A stretch of DNA of 64,000 nucleotides from Melioribacteraceae bacterium. GTDB taxonomy: Bacteria > Bacteroidota > Ignavibacteria > Ignavibacteriales > Melioribacteraceae. Made by a program: the position numbers and the translations under genes. The first letter of the stretch is position 1. Every line of letters starts with the position of its first letter. Location of the stretch: contig JAEINS010000007.1 in assembly GCA_016342755.1 (NCBI GenBank), positions 1 to 64,000 on the forward strand, read 5' to 3'. The notes beneath the pieces were generated by a model, which was not told the DNA's origin, ran no database searches, and saw only the letters and a program-made list of their open reading frames with translations. This document shows, piece by piece, positions 35,329 through 45,748 of the stretch.

Positions 35329-38202
35329 TTAGAAACTCCAATAAGCTGAGATTGAGCCGGACACATAGTTATAACTTGTATCAAATCGATAAGTACTGCC
35401 TAAAGTCATTCTCGCCACTAAACTTAATTTATTAATTAAATAATATTTTCCTTCGCCGTAAATTTCACGGATAATAGAATCTTCATCTGCCGAAGGAATG
35501 TAACCTAATCTGCCGCCGATAAAAATTTTGTAGTCATCTTCTTTTTCAACTTCCCAATCAGCCCATGCAGAATGAGATTCAAATCCTCCGGTCGGAGTAT
35601 AATAAAACTCTGAATTATATTTCCAGTTAGCGTAGTTATATTCGTATCCGGCAACAAGATCATAGAGGAAACGCTTTCCTACACGCAGTTTTAAGTCTTC
35701 ACCTTTATTTTTATCTGATACCGATAAATATTGATATTGACCCGAAAATTTTATTCCGCCTTTAGTTTCATAAAAACTTTCGAACTTATAAATATCCGCG
35801 TCCAGTCGGGTTGTTATAAGGTATGGTGAATACAAAAGTATGGCTGCATCACTGCTGGAATATGAAAATCCGGCATTAAATTTTTTCGACAGATCGTAAT
35901 TAACAAAAAGATCCAGCTCGTTTTTATACTCCAAACCTCTTGGCGTTATTTGTCCGAAACTTGTTCCGGCAGTTAATTTGTCCGAGAACCTGAGGAAAAT
36001 ACTTCCTTTAAATGATGTAAACTCCGTATTAACATCTTTTTGTATAGTGCTCAGTTTAGAACTTCCTTTCACATAGTATTTAAGGAATGAAACACCAAAC
36101 GTTAGAAGTTTTGAAAATCCTAATTCTAATCTCGATCCGGCATAAATAAATTTGAAGTTTAGATTATCACTGTAGAATCCTACTGTCGGCTGAAGTCCGG
36201 CATAATAGGGGAAACTTTCAAATATCCCGGAAAGACCGGAAGCCGGAATCCATTTTTTTCTCTGTTCAATTAATGAGATTTCAGTAGAATCGAGCTCCCA
36301 TGTTAACAGAGAATCGTAAACAGCAGTTGCAGAATCTGTTTTCCCTAATTTTATAAGGGCATCACCCAAGTATAGATTTGCCTGGAAATCCTCCGGATTT
36401 TCTTTTACAATTTCCGAAAAAGCTTGAACAGCTCTAACCGAATCACCCATTGTGTAAAGGACTTTAGCACGCTGAGTTGCTATTTCGGGATTATAATTGC
36501 TCGTAAGTATATCATCATAAATAAGTAATGCTTCGTCATATTTTTTTGCGCAGAAATGTGCGTCGGCAAATTCTTTCTGAACTATTTCGTTAGGTTCAGA
36601 ATTTTCAATGTAACCCCGGTAAACTTCAATTGCTTCTTCACAGTTACCATCCAGAAAAAGAATTCTTGCCCGTTCAAGTTCAGCATATATCTTACGCTCT
36701 TTTAATACTTCATAATAAAAATCTATGTTTGAATATAACTGCGTAACACTTGTATTTTCCGGATCAATAGCTTTAGCCTTATCAGCATATCCTTTAGCCA
36801 TCGTTATATCATCATTTGCAAGAGAAAGAGAAGACATTGCAATTATAGCTTCTAAATTATGCGGCTGGTTTTCTAAAACCTGCTGCAAGTACTTTTCAGC
36901 CGTTTCCAAATTTTCTTTATTCCAGGTTAATAGCTGGGCTTTAAATAATTTATATTTTAGGTTATCCGGATTCTCTTCCAAGAGTAGATCAATACTTTCA
37001 TTTGCGGAATCATAATCCTTGTTCCAGGCAGAGAGTCGGGCATATTGATATAAAATTTCGTTATCTCTCTTATCGGGATATTTTTCTATAAAATTCTGCA
37101 GAAGATCTAACGCGTCGTTATAGTTTTCCATAAGTTCATAAAAATGTGCTATCTCTTTTACCGCATTAGCATTAGAAGAATCTTTTTCTAATTCCGATAA
37201 AGCTCTGTCCAAGTTTTTTTGATTTGATCCTCCACGAAGAGAAACTATTTGCTCATACTTTTTTTCAAACCGTTCTTCACCTTCTTCGGTTTTTCGAAGA
37301 ACTAAAATTTGCTGATAAGCTTCAGTTAAACGATTCGCTTTCATTAGTTCATCAATAAGTTTATATCTATAATCGTTACGCGCCGGATTTCTTTTTACTA
37401 ATCTATAATATCTGTCAATAGGATATTCTTTATCAACATCATCATTGTCTAGTTGAGTTACATATGGTTTTCTTTGTGCAAGTTCTAAACCGTCCATAGC
37501 TTCTTTGAAAAACGGTTTTATTTCCAGCGCACGGTTAAACGCGGTTTCCGCATTTCTTCTTTTCCCCATCCACATTGTAAAGTAGCCATATTTACTTAAC
37601 AATCTCCAGTCGTCCGGATATTTATCAGACCATTCCTTAAGTATTGTCTCACCCTTTTTTATGTGTTTGTTTTTGGCTAATATTTCTGAATAGCGGATTA
37701 TCTCATCCGGCGAAGCATTTTCATCACGTTCTAAATATTTATCATACCATATTTCTGCTAAATCCCATTCCTCCAAATAGCGGTGCGATTTTCCAATTTC
37801 CAGATAGTTTACCGGAACAGCCGGATCAATAGCTATTTCTCTTTGATGACCCTTTATCTTTCTTCTAAGCTGAGCGAACCAGGTTTCTGTAACTCTGGCT
37901 AAATCTTTTTTTATCGTATTATTTTCAGGGTTTAATTTGTTTGCTCTTCTTAGATCAATTACCGAAGAAAAATATTGCGATCTGTTTTCAAAACAGATTC
38001 CTCTTAAATGATAACCTTCCGCTTCTCTTGGTTCAGCAGAAATAACTTTATTAAGCAGATCAATAGCTTCTCCAAACCTTCCGGCGTTAATGTGAATATT
38101 TGCCTGACTTTTTAATCCTTTTGTATCCTGAGCATACAATTGATTGGTAAAAGAAATAAATGTTATACAGATAAATAAAAAAAATGTGGATCTTACGGGC
38201 AT
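35329..38202 (-). CDS. TPR protein with C-terminal outer-membrane beta-barrel (YaiO-like)
   Basis: The 957-residue protein begins with a signal peptide (MPVRSTFFLFICITFISFTN..YAQD). About 600 residues of tetratricopeptide repeats follow, for example HINAGRFGEAIDLLNKVIS and EPREAEGYHLRGICFENR. The last 300 residues have alternating aromatic beta-strands ending in YVSGSISAYWSF, as outer-membrane barrels do. YaiO-type barrels behind periplasmic TPRs are often linked to polysaccharide export or surface assembly; that role is an inference. No polysaccharide genes are adjacent. Confidence 0.8.
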   Translation of the reverse strand: MPVRSTFFLFICITFISFTNQLYAQDTKGLKSQANIHINAGRFGEAIDLLNKVISAEPREAEGYHLRGICFENRSQYFSSVIDLRRANKLNPENNTIKKDLARVTETWFAQLRRKIKGHQREIAIDPAVPVNYLEIGKSHRYLEEWDLAEIWYDKYLERDENASPDEIIRYSEILAKNKHIKKGETILKEWSDKYPDDWRLLSKYGYFTMWMGKRRNAETAFNRALEIKPFFKEAMDGLELAQRKPYVTQLDNDDVDKEYPIDRYYRLVKRNPARNDYRYKLIDELMKANRLTEAYQQILVLRKTEEGEERFEKKYEQIVSLRGGSNQKNLDRALSELEKDSSNANAVKEIAHFYELMENYNDALDLLQNFIEKYPDKRDNEILYQYARLSAWNKDYDSANESIDLLLEENPDNLKYKLFKAQLLTWNKENLETAEKYLQQVLENQPHNLEAIIAMSSLSLANDDITMAKGYADKAKAIDPENTSVTQLYSNIDFYYEVLKERKIYAELERARILFLDGNCEEAIEVYRGYIENSEPNEIVQKEFADAHFCAKKYDEALLIYDDILTSNYNPEIATQRAKVLYTMGDSVRAVQAFSEIVKENPEDFQANLYLGDALIKLGKTDSATAVYDSLLTWELDSTEISLIEQRKKWIPASGLSGIFESFPYYAGLQPTVGFYSDNLNFKFIYAGSRLELGFSKLLTFGVSFLKYYVKGSSKLSTIQKDVNTEFTSFKGSIFLRFSDKLTAGTSFGQITPRGLEYKNELDLFVNYDLSKKFNAGFSYSSSDAAILLYSPYLITTRLDADIYKFESFYETKGGIKFSGQYQYLSVSDKNKGEDLKLRVGKRFLYDLVAGYEYNYANWKYNSEFYYTPTGGFESHSAWADWEVEKEDDYKIFIGGRLGYIPSADEDSIIREIYGEGKYYLINKLSLVARMTLGSTYRFDTSYNYVSGSISAYWSF

Positions 38203-38378
38203 TATAATTCCAATTAGTTTATTTCTAATTTTAAATATAGCAATATTATCGAAATTTTAAGTCTAAGATTATAGTCCGGTCTAATTAAACTTTGAGGAAT
38301 ATGAAGATATTTTATTTTGAGCTAGAACTTTTTTCATAGTAAAATTTTATATTACTGACTTAGAAATTGGAGAATATT

Positions 38379-39572
38379 ATGATTATGTCAGATAGAATTG
38401 AAAAAGTTGAAATGTCGAAAACTATGATTGTAGCTACACGTGCAATGGATTTAATTAAACAGGGAGTTGAATTAATTGATCTTACAGTTGGTGAACCGGA
38501 CTTTCCGACTCCCGATAATGTAAAAGCCGCAGCTATTAAAGCCATAAATAATAATAAAACAAAATATACCTTTAATGAAGGTTATTATGAACTTCGCGAA
38601 GCTATAATAGCAAAGTTAAAAAGAGATAATAATCTTGAGTATACTGTAAAAGAGATTCTTGTTTCGGGCGGAGCAAAAAACAGTATACATAATGCGCTTC
38701 AGGCATTAGTTTCTGTTGGCGACGAAGTTATAATTCCTTCTCCATATTGGGTATCTTATCCGCAGATGGTAAAACTTGCAGACGGAATACCCGTAATTGT
38801 TGAAACAAAACAAGAAGACAATTTTAAAATAACTCCGGAGATTTTGCGTAATTCCATTACCGGTAAAACTAAAGTTTTAATAATTTGCAATCCTTCAAAT
38901 CCAACCGGATCAGCTTATACAAAAGAAGAATTGGAAGCTTTATCAAAAGTAATTATTGAAAAAGATATTTATGTGATCTCTGATGAGATTTATGAAAAAC
39001 TTATTTATGATAATTTTGATTTTGTAAGTCTTGCTTCACTTAACAATGAAATTAAAAAACGTACAGTTACTATTAATGGAGTTTCAAAGGCTTTTGCTAT
39101 GACAGGCTGGCGAATTGGTTATGCCGTTGGTGAAGAAAGTATAATCCAGAATATGAAAAAAGTCCAGAGTCATGGAACTTCCTGTGCCTGTACAATTTCG
39201 CAGATGGCTTCTGTAGAAGCGTTAAACGGTCCGCAAGATACGGTTGAAAAAATGAAAGTTGAATATGAGAGACGAAGAAATTATTTGCAGAAAGAAATAG
39301 ATGCAATTGAAGGAATAAATTGCAACAAACCGGAAGGAGCATTTTACCTTTTGCCAAATATTTCAAGTTATTTTGGGAAATCTTTTAATGGGAAAACTGT
39401 CAATAATTCGGATGACTTTGCACTTTATCTGCTTGAAGAAGCCAGGGTTTCTACCGTTCCCGGAACTGCTTTTGGAGCGGAAGGGTTTATAAGATTGTCT
39501 TATTCTAATTCTATGGAGAATCTAGAAAAAGCTGTAGCTGCAATAAAAGAAGCTTTAAGTAAGTTAAAGTAG
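38379..39572 (+). CDS. Class I aminotransferase (aspartate aminotransferase type)
   Basis: This PLP enzyme transfers amino groups between amino and 2-oxo acids. Features are LTVGEPDFPTPDNVKAAAI, the NPSNPTG loop and the PLP lysine in SKAFAMTGWRIGY. Length 397 is normal. The ATG at 38379 with GGAG upstream was chosen over a TTG at 38367. It resembles the enzyme at 53086-54315, and the two may differ in substrate. Confidence 0.92.
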   Translation: MIMSDRIEKVEMSKTMIVATRAMDLIKQGVELIDLTVGEPDFPTPDNVKAAAIKAINNNKTKYTFNEGYYELREAIIAKLKRDNNLEYTVKEILVSGGAKNSIHNALQALVSVGDEVIIPSPYWVSYPQMVKLADGIPVIVETKQEDNFKITPEILRNSITGKTKVLIICNPSNPTGSAYTKEELEALSKVIIEKDIYVISDEIYEKLIYDNFDFVSLASLNNEIKKRTVTINGVSKAFAMTGWRIGYAVGEESIIQNMKKVQSHGTSCACTISQMASVEALNGPQDTVEKMKVEYERRRNYLQKEIDAIEGINCNKPEGAFYLLPNISSYFGKSFNGKTVNNSDDFALYLLEEARVSTVPGTAFGAEGFIRLSYSNSMENLEKAVAAIKEALSKLK

Positions 39573-39583
39573 AATGGATATAA

Positions 39584-39616
39584 AAAAACCTCGAGAGAAA
39601 AAATCTTTCGAGGTTC
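39584..39616. terminator. Bidirectional terminator between the aminotransferase and aroE
   Basis: AACCTCGAGAGA pairs with TCTTTCGAGGTT with one mismatch across an A-rich loop, between two converging genes. Confidence 0.8.
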
Positions 39617-39638
39617 ATTAAAACTTATAAAATTTAAT

Positions 39639-40526
39639 CTATTCTACTTTACCTAATTCTGTTTCCAACATTTCATAAATTTCATCAATAGGCATATCTT
39701 CACCTGTCCATAATTCGTAAGATCTTGCACCCTGAACAACAAACATTTTTAATCCGTTTACAATTGTAGCACCTTGCGATTCAGCTAGTTCTAAGAATTT
39801 AGTTTTTAGCGGAGTGTAAATAACATCAAAAACAATCTGGTCCTTATTAAACGATTTTTCAATAGTAGTAGGAGAATCATCTACTTCCGGATTCATACCA
39901 ATTGAGGTTGTGTTTACAATTAGCTTTGATTTACCAAAGACTTCCACTAAATCGGGCGGAACAAGAGCATAAGTTTTTATATCCGGGAAGACCATTTTTG
40001 CACCAAAATACTCTTTCATAGATTCGGCAGTCTGTTCAGTCCTATTTATAATATTAATTCTTTTCACTTTAAAGTGTCTTATTAATGCATAAATAACACT
40101 TCGTGCGGCACCCCCGGAACCAATTACCGAAACAACCTGATCGTTTATATCATCTTTAAATGGAGCAAGCGTTTCTATAATACCGTTTACATCGGTATTA
40201 TAACCGTGTAAAATACCGTTTTCATTTACAATAGTATTAACAGCACCAATTACACTTGCTTCTTCCGAGACATCATTTAAGAATTGTGTTATATATTCTT
40301 TATGAGGAATTGTTATGTTAAAGCCTTTTATGCCAAGTGCAATCATACCTTTTAATGCGTCTTTTAAATTTGTCTGGGGTACATCAAACGGCAAGTATAT
40401 AAAGTTCTGATCTCCAAGAGAAAATGCTTTATTCTGCATTGCAGGTGAAAGTGAGTGTTTTATGGGATGACCAATAACACCAATAATCCCGGTTTCTTTA
40501 TTAAATTTTTTTTCGAATTCTAGCAT
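39639..40526 (-). CDS. aroE: Shikimate dehydrogenase
   Basis: AroE reduces 3-dehydroshikimate with NADPH in aromatic amino-acid synthesis. The substrate-binding domain shows IGHPIKHSLSPAMQNKAF and the catalytic lysine in NITIPHK. The nucleotide-binding loop is GSGGAARSVIYAL, and NTTSIGMNP is intact. Length 295 is slightly above usual. It lies 15 bp downstream of a TPR gene on the same strand. Confidence 0.96.
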   Translation of the reverse strand: MLEFEKKFNKETGIIGVIGHPIKHSLSPAMQNKAFSLGDQNFIYLPFDVPQTNLKDALKGMIALGIKGFNITIPHKEYITQFLNDVSEEASVIGAVNTIVNENGILHGYNTDVNGIIETLAPFKDDINDQVVSVIGSGGAARSVIYALIRHFKVKRINIINRTEQTAESMKEYFGAKMVFPDIKTYALVPPDLVEVFGKSKLIVNTTSIGMNPEVDDSPTTIEKSFNKDQIVFDVIYTPLKTKFLELAESQGATIVNGLKMFVVQGARSYELWTGEDMPIDEIYEMLETELGKVE

Positions 40527-40541
40527 AACCTAATCAAATTG

Positions 40542-41963
40542 TTACTTATTCTTGCCAACTAAACGTTCAAATAATTTTGATGAATTTATTTCGGGATATT
40601 CCTTTGCAAATTCATTCTTGATGTTTGGATCAATTGTAAAAGCATATTTTAATAAATCTAAAGCTTCCTGGGTTTTACCCTGTATAAAATAAATTTTTGC
40701 TTTACCGTAATATGCATCGGCAAATTTATTATTCAATTTAATACATTTATTAAAGGTTATTTCACTAGCTTCAAATTGTTTATCTATAATGTAATACTCA
40801 GCTAAATTGAACCACAATTTATAATCTTCGGCGGCTTCTTTTAACTCTAATTTTGTATCAATAATTTTTTGTTCAATATCAAAATTTAATAACTCATCCA
40901 GATCACCAGTATCCTGTTGAAAATCGGAAGAGAAAGTTAAACGTACTGCTTCATTAAAATCAGATTTAGATAATTCTTCATTTCCTAATGTAAGGTAACA
41001 ATAACCCCGGGCTAAAAATGCTTCACTATATTCTTCATCAATTTCTATGGCATTATTGTAACAGGCTAAAGCTTTATCCATATTATCTAATGCTTCGTGA
41101 GACTGACCTAAATAAAACCAAACAGTTTCATCTGATTTATCTATTTTTGCGGCTTTGTTAAAACACTCAATAGCTTTATTATGATTATCAATACTGCTGT
41201 GCGCAACTCCGCAGTTAAACCATGAGCTGGCAAAATTATCTTTGATTCTCGTTGCAAAGTCAAAACTTTCCGCAGATTCTTCAAATTTTGCCATTCTTAT
41301 CAGAACAATTCCCCGATTATACCATCCATAGGGACTTATAGGTTCTAAAGCTAAAAATTCATCATAAGCGTTTAACGCCAGATCAAGTTCATCTATACTT
41401 TCATAGCAGAAACCTATCTCGTACCAGGCTTCCGCGTATTCATTATCAATTTCTACAGCTTTTAAGAAATATTGAACAGCATCAGCAAAATTATCAGTAC
41501 GCTCGTAGAGTACACCAAGATTAAAGAGTCCTTCCTCGTTATTCGGATCAATTGATAATGCACGTTCTAATGATTCAATAGCATCGTGTGTAATTCCTAA
41601 ATTATCTTCGGCAATTGATTTGTTAATCAGTGCTTCAGAATCATTAGGATTTAATGCTAAAGATTTTTCGAAACAAAAATATGCATCTTCAAAATTGAAT
41701 TGACCATTTAAACAAGCTCCTTTAAATTGCCAGAGCTCGGAATTATAAGGCGCAATCTCTAAAAGAGAATCAATAAGAATAAGTCCTTCCGCAAAATATT
41801 CGTTTTCTAAACAGATATAAATTGTTTCTTCAATTGATTCTTGATAAATAAATTGCTGCCCGGATTCGATGTAATCAATACAATTTTTGATCTTCTCGAT
41901 CAATTCGTCTTCATTCATGAAAGAGTCTTGACTACCGTCAAAATGTTCTCCATGAAAGCTCAT
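40542..41963 (-). CDS. Tetratricopeptide repeat protein, 473 residues
   Basis: After a 60-residue N-terminal helical part, about ten TPR units follow, with repeated patterns such as NPNDSEALINKSIAEDNLG, EEGLFNLGVLYERTDNFADA and ETVWFYLGQSHEALDNMDKA. There is no signal peptide, so it is probably a cytoplasmic scaffold. Partners cannot be read from the sequence. It is likely in one operon with aroE. Confidence 0.85.
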   Translation of the reverse strand: MSFHGEHFDGSQDSFMNEDELIEKIKNCIDYIESGQQFIYQESIEETIYICLENEYFAEGLILIDSLLEIAPYNSELWQFKGACLNGQFNFEDAYFCFEKSLALNPNDSEALINKSIAEDNLGITHDAIESLERALSIDPNNEEGLFNLGVLYERTDNFADAVQYFLKAVEIDNEYAEAWYEIGFCYESIDELDLALNAYDEFLALEPISPYGWYNRGIVLIRMAKFEESAESFDFATRIKDNFASSWFNCGVAHSSIDNHNKAIECFNKAAKIDKSDETVWFYLGQSHEALDNMDKALACYNNAIEIDEEYSEAFLARGYCYLTLGNEELSKSDFNEAVRLTFSSDFQQDTGDLDELLNFDIEQKIIDTKLELKEAAEDYKLWFNLAEYYIIDKQFEASEITFNKCIKLNNKFADAYYGKAKIYFIQGKTQEALDLLKYAFTIDPNIKNEFAKEYPEINSSKLFERLVGKNK

Positions 41964-42171
41964 TCATACTCCATAATAATTTGGTTGAAAATCTATTACT
42001 AATGATGTATAAAATCAAGTTGATTTTAATGGGAGAAATGTTATTAAAATGATGGTAAAATTTAACCCCTATTTAATCGGTGTATTTCCACAATTTGGTA
42101 AAATGTTTTTGATTAGCATATTAATATGAAGTACCTTAACTTTAAAGGTTTAATTTTTAGGAAATTTGGAA

Positions 42172-43512
42172 ATGAAAATAATAATATCAGGCGCTGGTGA
42201 AGTAGGATTCCATTTAGCAAAACAGCTCTCTAACGAAGAACATGATATTACACTTATAGATATTAATAGCAACCAGCTTGAACGGGTAAACGAATCAACA
42301 GATTTATTAACTATAACTGGCTCATCAACATCTATCCGGACTTTAAGAAATGCCCATGTTGAAAATACGGATTTGGTAGTTGCTGTTACTTCTTCTGAAG
42401 CGGTTAATGTAAACACTTCAATTTTGGCAAAAAAACTTGGTGCTAAAAAAACTGTTGCCAGGGTTTCCAGCGCAGAATATGTTTCATCCGATTATCAGGA
42501 TATGTTTAAATCCTTAGGCATTGATCACATGATATATCCCGAAGAATTAGTTGCTAATGAAATTGTAAAACTTATTGAAAGATCCGCGGCAACTGATATA
42601 CTTGAGTTTGAAAATGGTAAACTTTCCTTGTTGGGATTAAAGCTCGATCAAAAAGCTCCGGTTATTCATAAAACAATGAGAGAAGCAGCGGAAGAATATG
42701 CGTCGGCAAGTTTCAGAATTGTTGCTATTCAAAGAGGTGTTAGAACAATTATTCCTTCGGGCGAAGATATTTTTCTCCCGAATGATCAGATATTTGTATT
42801 AACTACTCACGACAGTATTGAAGAAATTATTTATATATCTGGTAAGGATAATACTAAGATTGAAAATATTATGATATTAGGCGGCGGTAAGATTGGCAGA
42901 AAAACCGCAAAGCTTCTGGAAAAATCAATATCTGTAAAACTGATTGAGTCTGACAGAGATAAGTCAATTGAACTAGCTGATTATCTTCAGAACACTTTGG
43001 TAATTCAGGGTGACGGCAGGGATATCGATTTATTAGCACAGGAAAGCATAATTGATATGGATGCTTTTATTGCTGTAACTGATGATGCTGAAACTAATAT
43101 TATCACTTGTCTTATGGCTAAACATCTTCAGGTTAATAAAACAATTGCACAGGTTGATAAAGCTGATTATGTTCCGTTAACACAGACCATTGGTCTTGAT
43201 ACATTAATAAATAAAAAGCTTATAGCGGCAAATAATATATCAAGATTTATAAGAAGAAGTAATGTTATTTCGATGGCAACGCTTCAGGGTGCTGATGCTG
43301 AAGTTTTTGAATACGTTGCAAAAACAAATTCATCTATAACAAAACATGCAATAAAGGATATGAAATTTCCTAAAAATGCTATAATAGGCGGAATTATTAG
43401 AGACGGCGAGGGAATTATTACAGTTGGCGATACACAAATTCGTGAAAATGATAAAGTTGTTGTTTTTGCATTACCCGGAGCCATTAATAAAGTTGAGAAA
43501 TTTTTTCAATAA
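42172..43512 (+). CDS. trkA: Trk potassium uptake regulator TrkA
   Basis: TrkA forms the cytoplasmic NAD(H)-binding ring that gates TrkH. Two RCK units are visible, each starting with a nucleotide-binding loop: IISGAGEVGFHLAK near residue 4 and MILGGGKIGRKTAK near the middle. Each is followed by a TrkA-C domain. Length 446 is normal. The ATG at 42172 was chosen over a TTG two codons upstream. Its stop overlaps the trkH start (TAATG). Confidence 0.96.
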   Translation: MKIIISGAGEVGFHLAKQLSNEEHDITLIDINSNQLERVNESTDLLTITGSSTSIRTLRNAHVENTDLVVAVTSSEAVNVNTSILAKKLGAKKTVARVSSAEYVSSDYQDMFKSLGIDHMIYPEELVANEIVKLIERSAATDILEFENGKLSLLGLKLDQKAPVIHKTMREAAEEYASASFRIVAIQRGVRTIIPSGEDIFLPNDQIFVLTTHDSIEEIIYISGKDNTKIENIMILGGGKIGRKTAKLLEKSISVKLIESDRDKSIELADYLQNTLVIQGDGRDIDLLAQESIIDMDAFIAVTDDAETNIITCLMAKHLQVNKTIAQVDKADYVPLTQTIGLDTLINKKLIAANNISRFIRRSNVISMATLQGADAEVFEYVAKTNSSITKHAIKDMKFPKNAIIGGIIRDGEGIITVGDTQIRENDKVVVFALPGAINKVEKFFQ

Positions 43513-44960
43513 TGGTTAACTATAAAATAATATTACGCCTTATAGGGGTTTTGTTAATCCTCGATGGAATATTCATGTTATCGAGTATTTCATTTTCTCT
43601 TTACTATGGTGAAAATGATTTATTCCCTTTGCTTATTTCGGGAATTGGAATCTCTTTAATCGGAGCAGTCTTATATCTGTTTACAAGAAAATGTAATCAG
43701 GATATTAAAAAACGGGAAGGATATATTGTTGTTTCACTTGGGTGGCTGTCAATGTCGCTTTTTGGTGCGCTTCCGTTTGTTATTCACGGAGCAATACCCA
43801 GTTATACAGATGCTTTTTTCGAAACTATATCGGGATTTACAACAACCGGTGCTTCAATTTTAAACAATATTGAAGAACTGCCTCATGGTTTATTATTCTG
43901 GCGCAGTTTAACACAATGGCTTGGCGGTATGGGTATGATTGTTTTATCACTTGCAATACTTCCCATTTTAGGAATTGGCGGCATGCAGCTTTTTGTTGCC
44001 GAAGTACCCGGTCCCACAAAAGATAAAATTCATCCGCGTGTTAGAGAAACCGCAAAACGTCTTTGGGGCATTTACGTTCTTCTTACAGCAACAGAAACTT
44101 TGCTTTTAATTATTGGCGGAATGTCCTTTTTTGATGCAATAAATCACGCATTTACAACTATGGCTACCGGCGGATTTTCAACAAAACAAGCTAGTGTTGC
44201 CTATTGGCAGTCTCCGTTTATTCATTATGTAATTACAATGTTTATGTTTTTTGCCGGTATAAATTTTTCTATTCACTATTATGTAATGCATAAAAACTTT
44301 AAAGTGATAAGGAAAAATGATGAACTTAAATTTTATTCATATCTAATAGGCTTTTTAACAATAGTTGTTTCTGTTGCTTTAATACTGCAAAATTATGCCG
44401 GAATTGAAAAATCATTTCGCGATAGTTTATTTCAGATAGTTTCTATAATTACCACAACTGGTTTTGTTACTGCCGATTACGAAATTTGGGGACCATTCTT
44501 TAAAGTCCTTTTCTTTTTGTTGTTGTTTATTGGCGGCTGTGCAGGTTCAACAGGCGGCGGTGTTAAGATTGTTAGACATTTGCTGCTCCTAAAAAATTCA
44601 CTTTTAGAATTAAGAAGATTGGTTCATCCGCGTGCAATTATTCCTGTCCGATTAAATAATTCATCTGTTCCGCAAGATATTATGTCCAATATTCTGGCGT
44701 TTTTCCTTTTTTATGTATTAGTTTTTGTTGCCGGTACAATTATTATGTCTATTATTGGTGTCGATATTATTACAGCAATGGGATCGGTTGCTACTTCACT
44801 TGGAAATGTTGGTCCCGCAATTGGATCAGTCGGGCCGAGTTCCAATTTTGCGCATATCCCGGACGCGGGGAAATGGGTACTTTCAATTTTAATGCTGATG
44901 GGGCGTTTAGAATTGTTCACAATTTTAATAATTTTTTCACCAGCTTTCTGGAAAAAATAA
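43512..44960 (+). CDS. trkH: Trk potassium transporter membrane subunit
   Basis: TrkH is the K+ channel-like pore. Hydrophobic segments cover the full 482 residues, and the four selectivity-filter-like stretches are recognisable (SGFTTTGAS, MATGGFST, ITTTGFVTAD, SLGNVGPA). The TGGG pattern in GSTGGGVKIVRH matches the family. Translation is coupled to trkA by a one-base overlap. Together the two form a complete Trk uptake system. Confidence 0.96.
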   Translation: MVNYKIILRLIGVLLILDGIFMLSSISFSLYYGENDLFPLLISGIGISLIGAVLYLFTRKCNQDIKKREGYIVVSLGWLSMSLFGALPFVIHGAIPSYTDAFFETISGFTTTGASILNNIEELPHGLLFWRSLTQWLGGMGMIVLSLAILPILGIGGMQLFVAEVPGPTKDKIHPRVRETAKRLWGIYVLLTATETLLLIIGGMSFFDAINHAFTTMATGGFSTKQASVAYWQSPFIHYVITMFMFFAGINFSIHYYVMHKNFKVIRKNDELKFYSYLIGFLTIVVSVALILQNYAGIEKSFRDSLFQIVSIITTTGFVTADYEIWGPFFKVLFFLLLFIGGCAGSTGGGVKIVRHLLLLKNSLLELRRLVHPRAIIPVRLNNSSVPQDIMSNILAFFLFYVLVFVAGTIIMSIIGVDIITAMGSVATSLGNVGPAIGSVGPSSNFAHIPDAGKWVLSILMLMGRLELFTILIIFSPAFWKK

Positions 44961-44979
44961 TTTTCACTTTGGATTAACT

Positions 44980-45747
44980 ATGTATAGAAAAATATTTATT
45001 GTATTGTTTTTATTTTTATCAGTTACACTGCATGCCCAGGAGGTATATTTTTGCCAGAGCCATACCGAACAGGGTAATCCTATCGGAGCCGCTAATACAT
45101 GGAGTATTAATGCCAATGGCGGATATATCTTCATTTTATTGAAAGATAAAAAAGTTCTTACTGATCAGATGTATTATTTATTTATAGATAAAAAAGTTGG
45201 CAGCGAAACCGAACCATTCGATAGTAAAGTAATTAGGCATAATGGTGAAGACAATTTTATTGTTTACAATTATGTGTTTAAAGAAGCCGGAATATTTGAA
45301 GTCTATTTTATGGATTCTGAACAAAAAGTAATTGCTAAAGGAAAAGTTACAATTCAAATAAATGAACAGGAGAAAATTAACAAGCGGGATTTTAGCGGAC
45401 TTTATTATGATAACTCCCGTATAGTTGCGTGCGAAAGAGTAATTGGTGAAAAACCATTAAACATAAAGTATAAAACATCGTTAAAAGTTAATAGAGGTTT
45501 GATGTACATATACGTTGAAAATGACAGACCTCTTGATACAAAAAAAGTTTTAGTTGATATATGGAAAAAGAAAAATAGTTTGTATGAATATGACGAATGG
45601 GTAGCTTCAAAAAAATTTAAGACAGAGCCAACCTGGAAATATACATTTTTCAAATACCAGTTCTTAGAAGTTGGTGAATATAAAATTTCAATCTATAACG
45701 ATAAACAGGTTCTTATTGGTTCAACCTACATAAAAGTTGGAGGATAA
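44980..45747 (+). CDS. Secreted protein of unknown function, 255 residues
   Basis: A signal peptide (MYRKIFIVLFLFLSVTLHAQ) leads to two similar halves with beta-sandwich character: YNYVFKEAGIFEVYFMDSEQ in the first matches FKYQFLEVGEYKISIYNDKQ in the second, so the protein is an internal duplication. No family is recognised. It lies between trkH and rfbA with short gaps (19 bp and 1 bp) and may be co-transcribed with them. Confidence 0.75.
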   Translation: MYRKIFIVLFLFLSVTLHAQEVYFCQSHTEQGNPIGAANTWSINANGGYIFILLKDKKVLTDQMYYLFIDKKVGSETEPFDSKVIRHNGEDNFIVYNYVFKEAGIFEVYFMDSEQKVIAKGKVTIQINEQEKINKRDFSGLYYDNSRIVACERVIGEKPLNIKYKTSLKVNRGLMYIYVENDRPLDTKKVLVDIWKKKNSLYEYDEWVASKKFKTEPTWKYTFFKYQFLEVGEYKISIYNDKQVLIGSTYIKVGG

Positions 45748-45748
45748 T

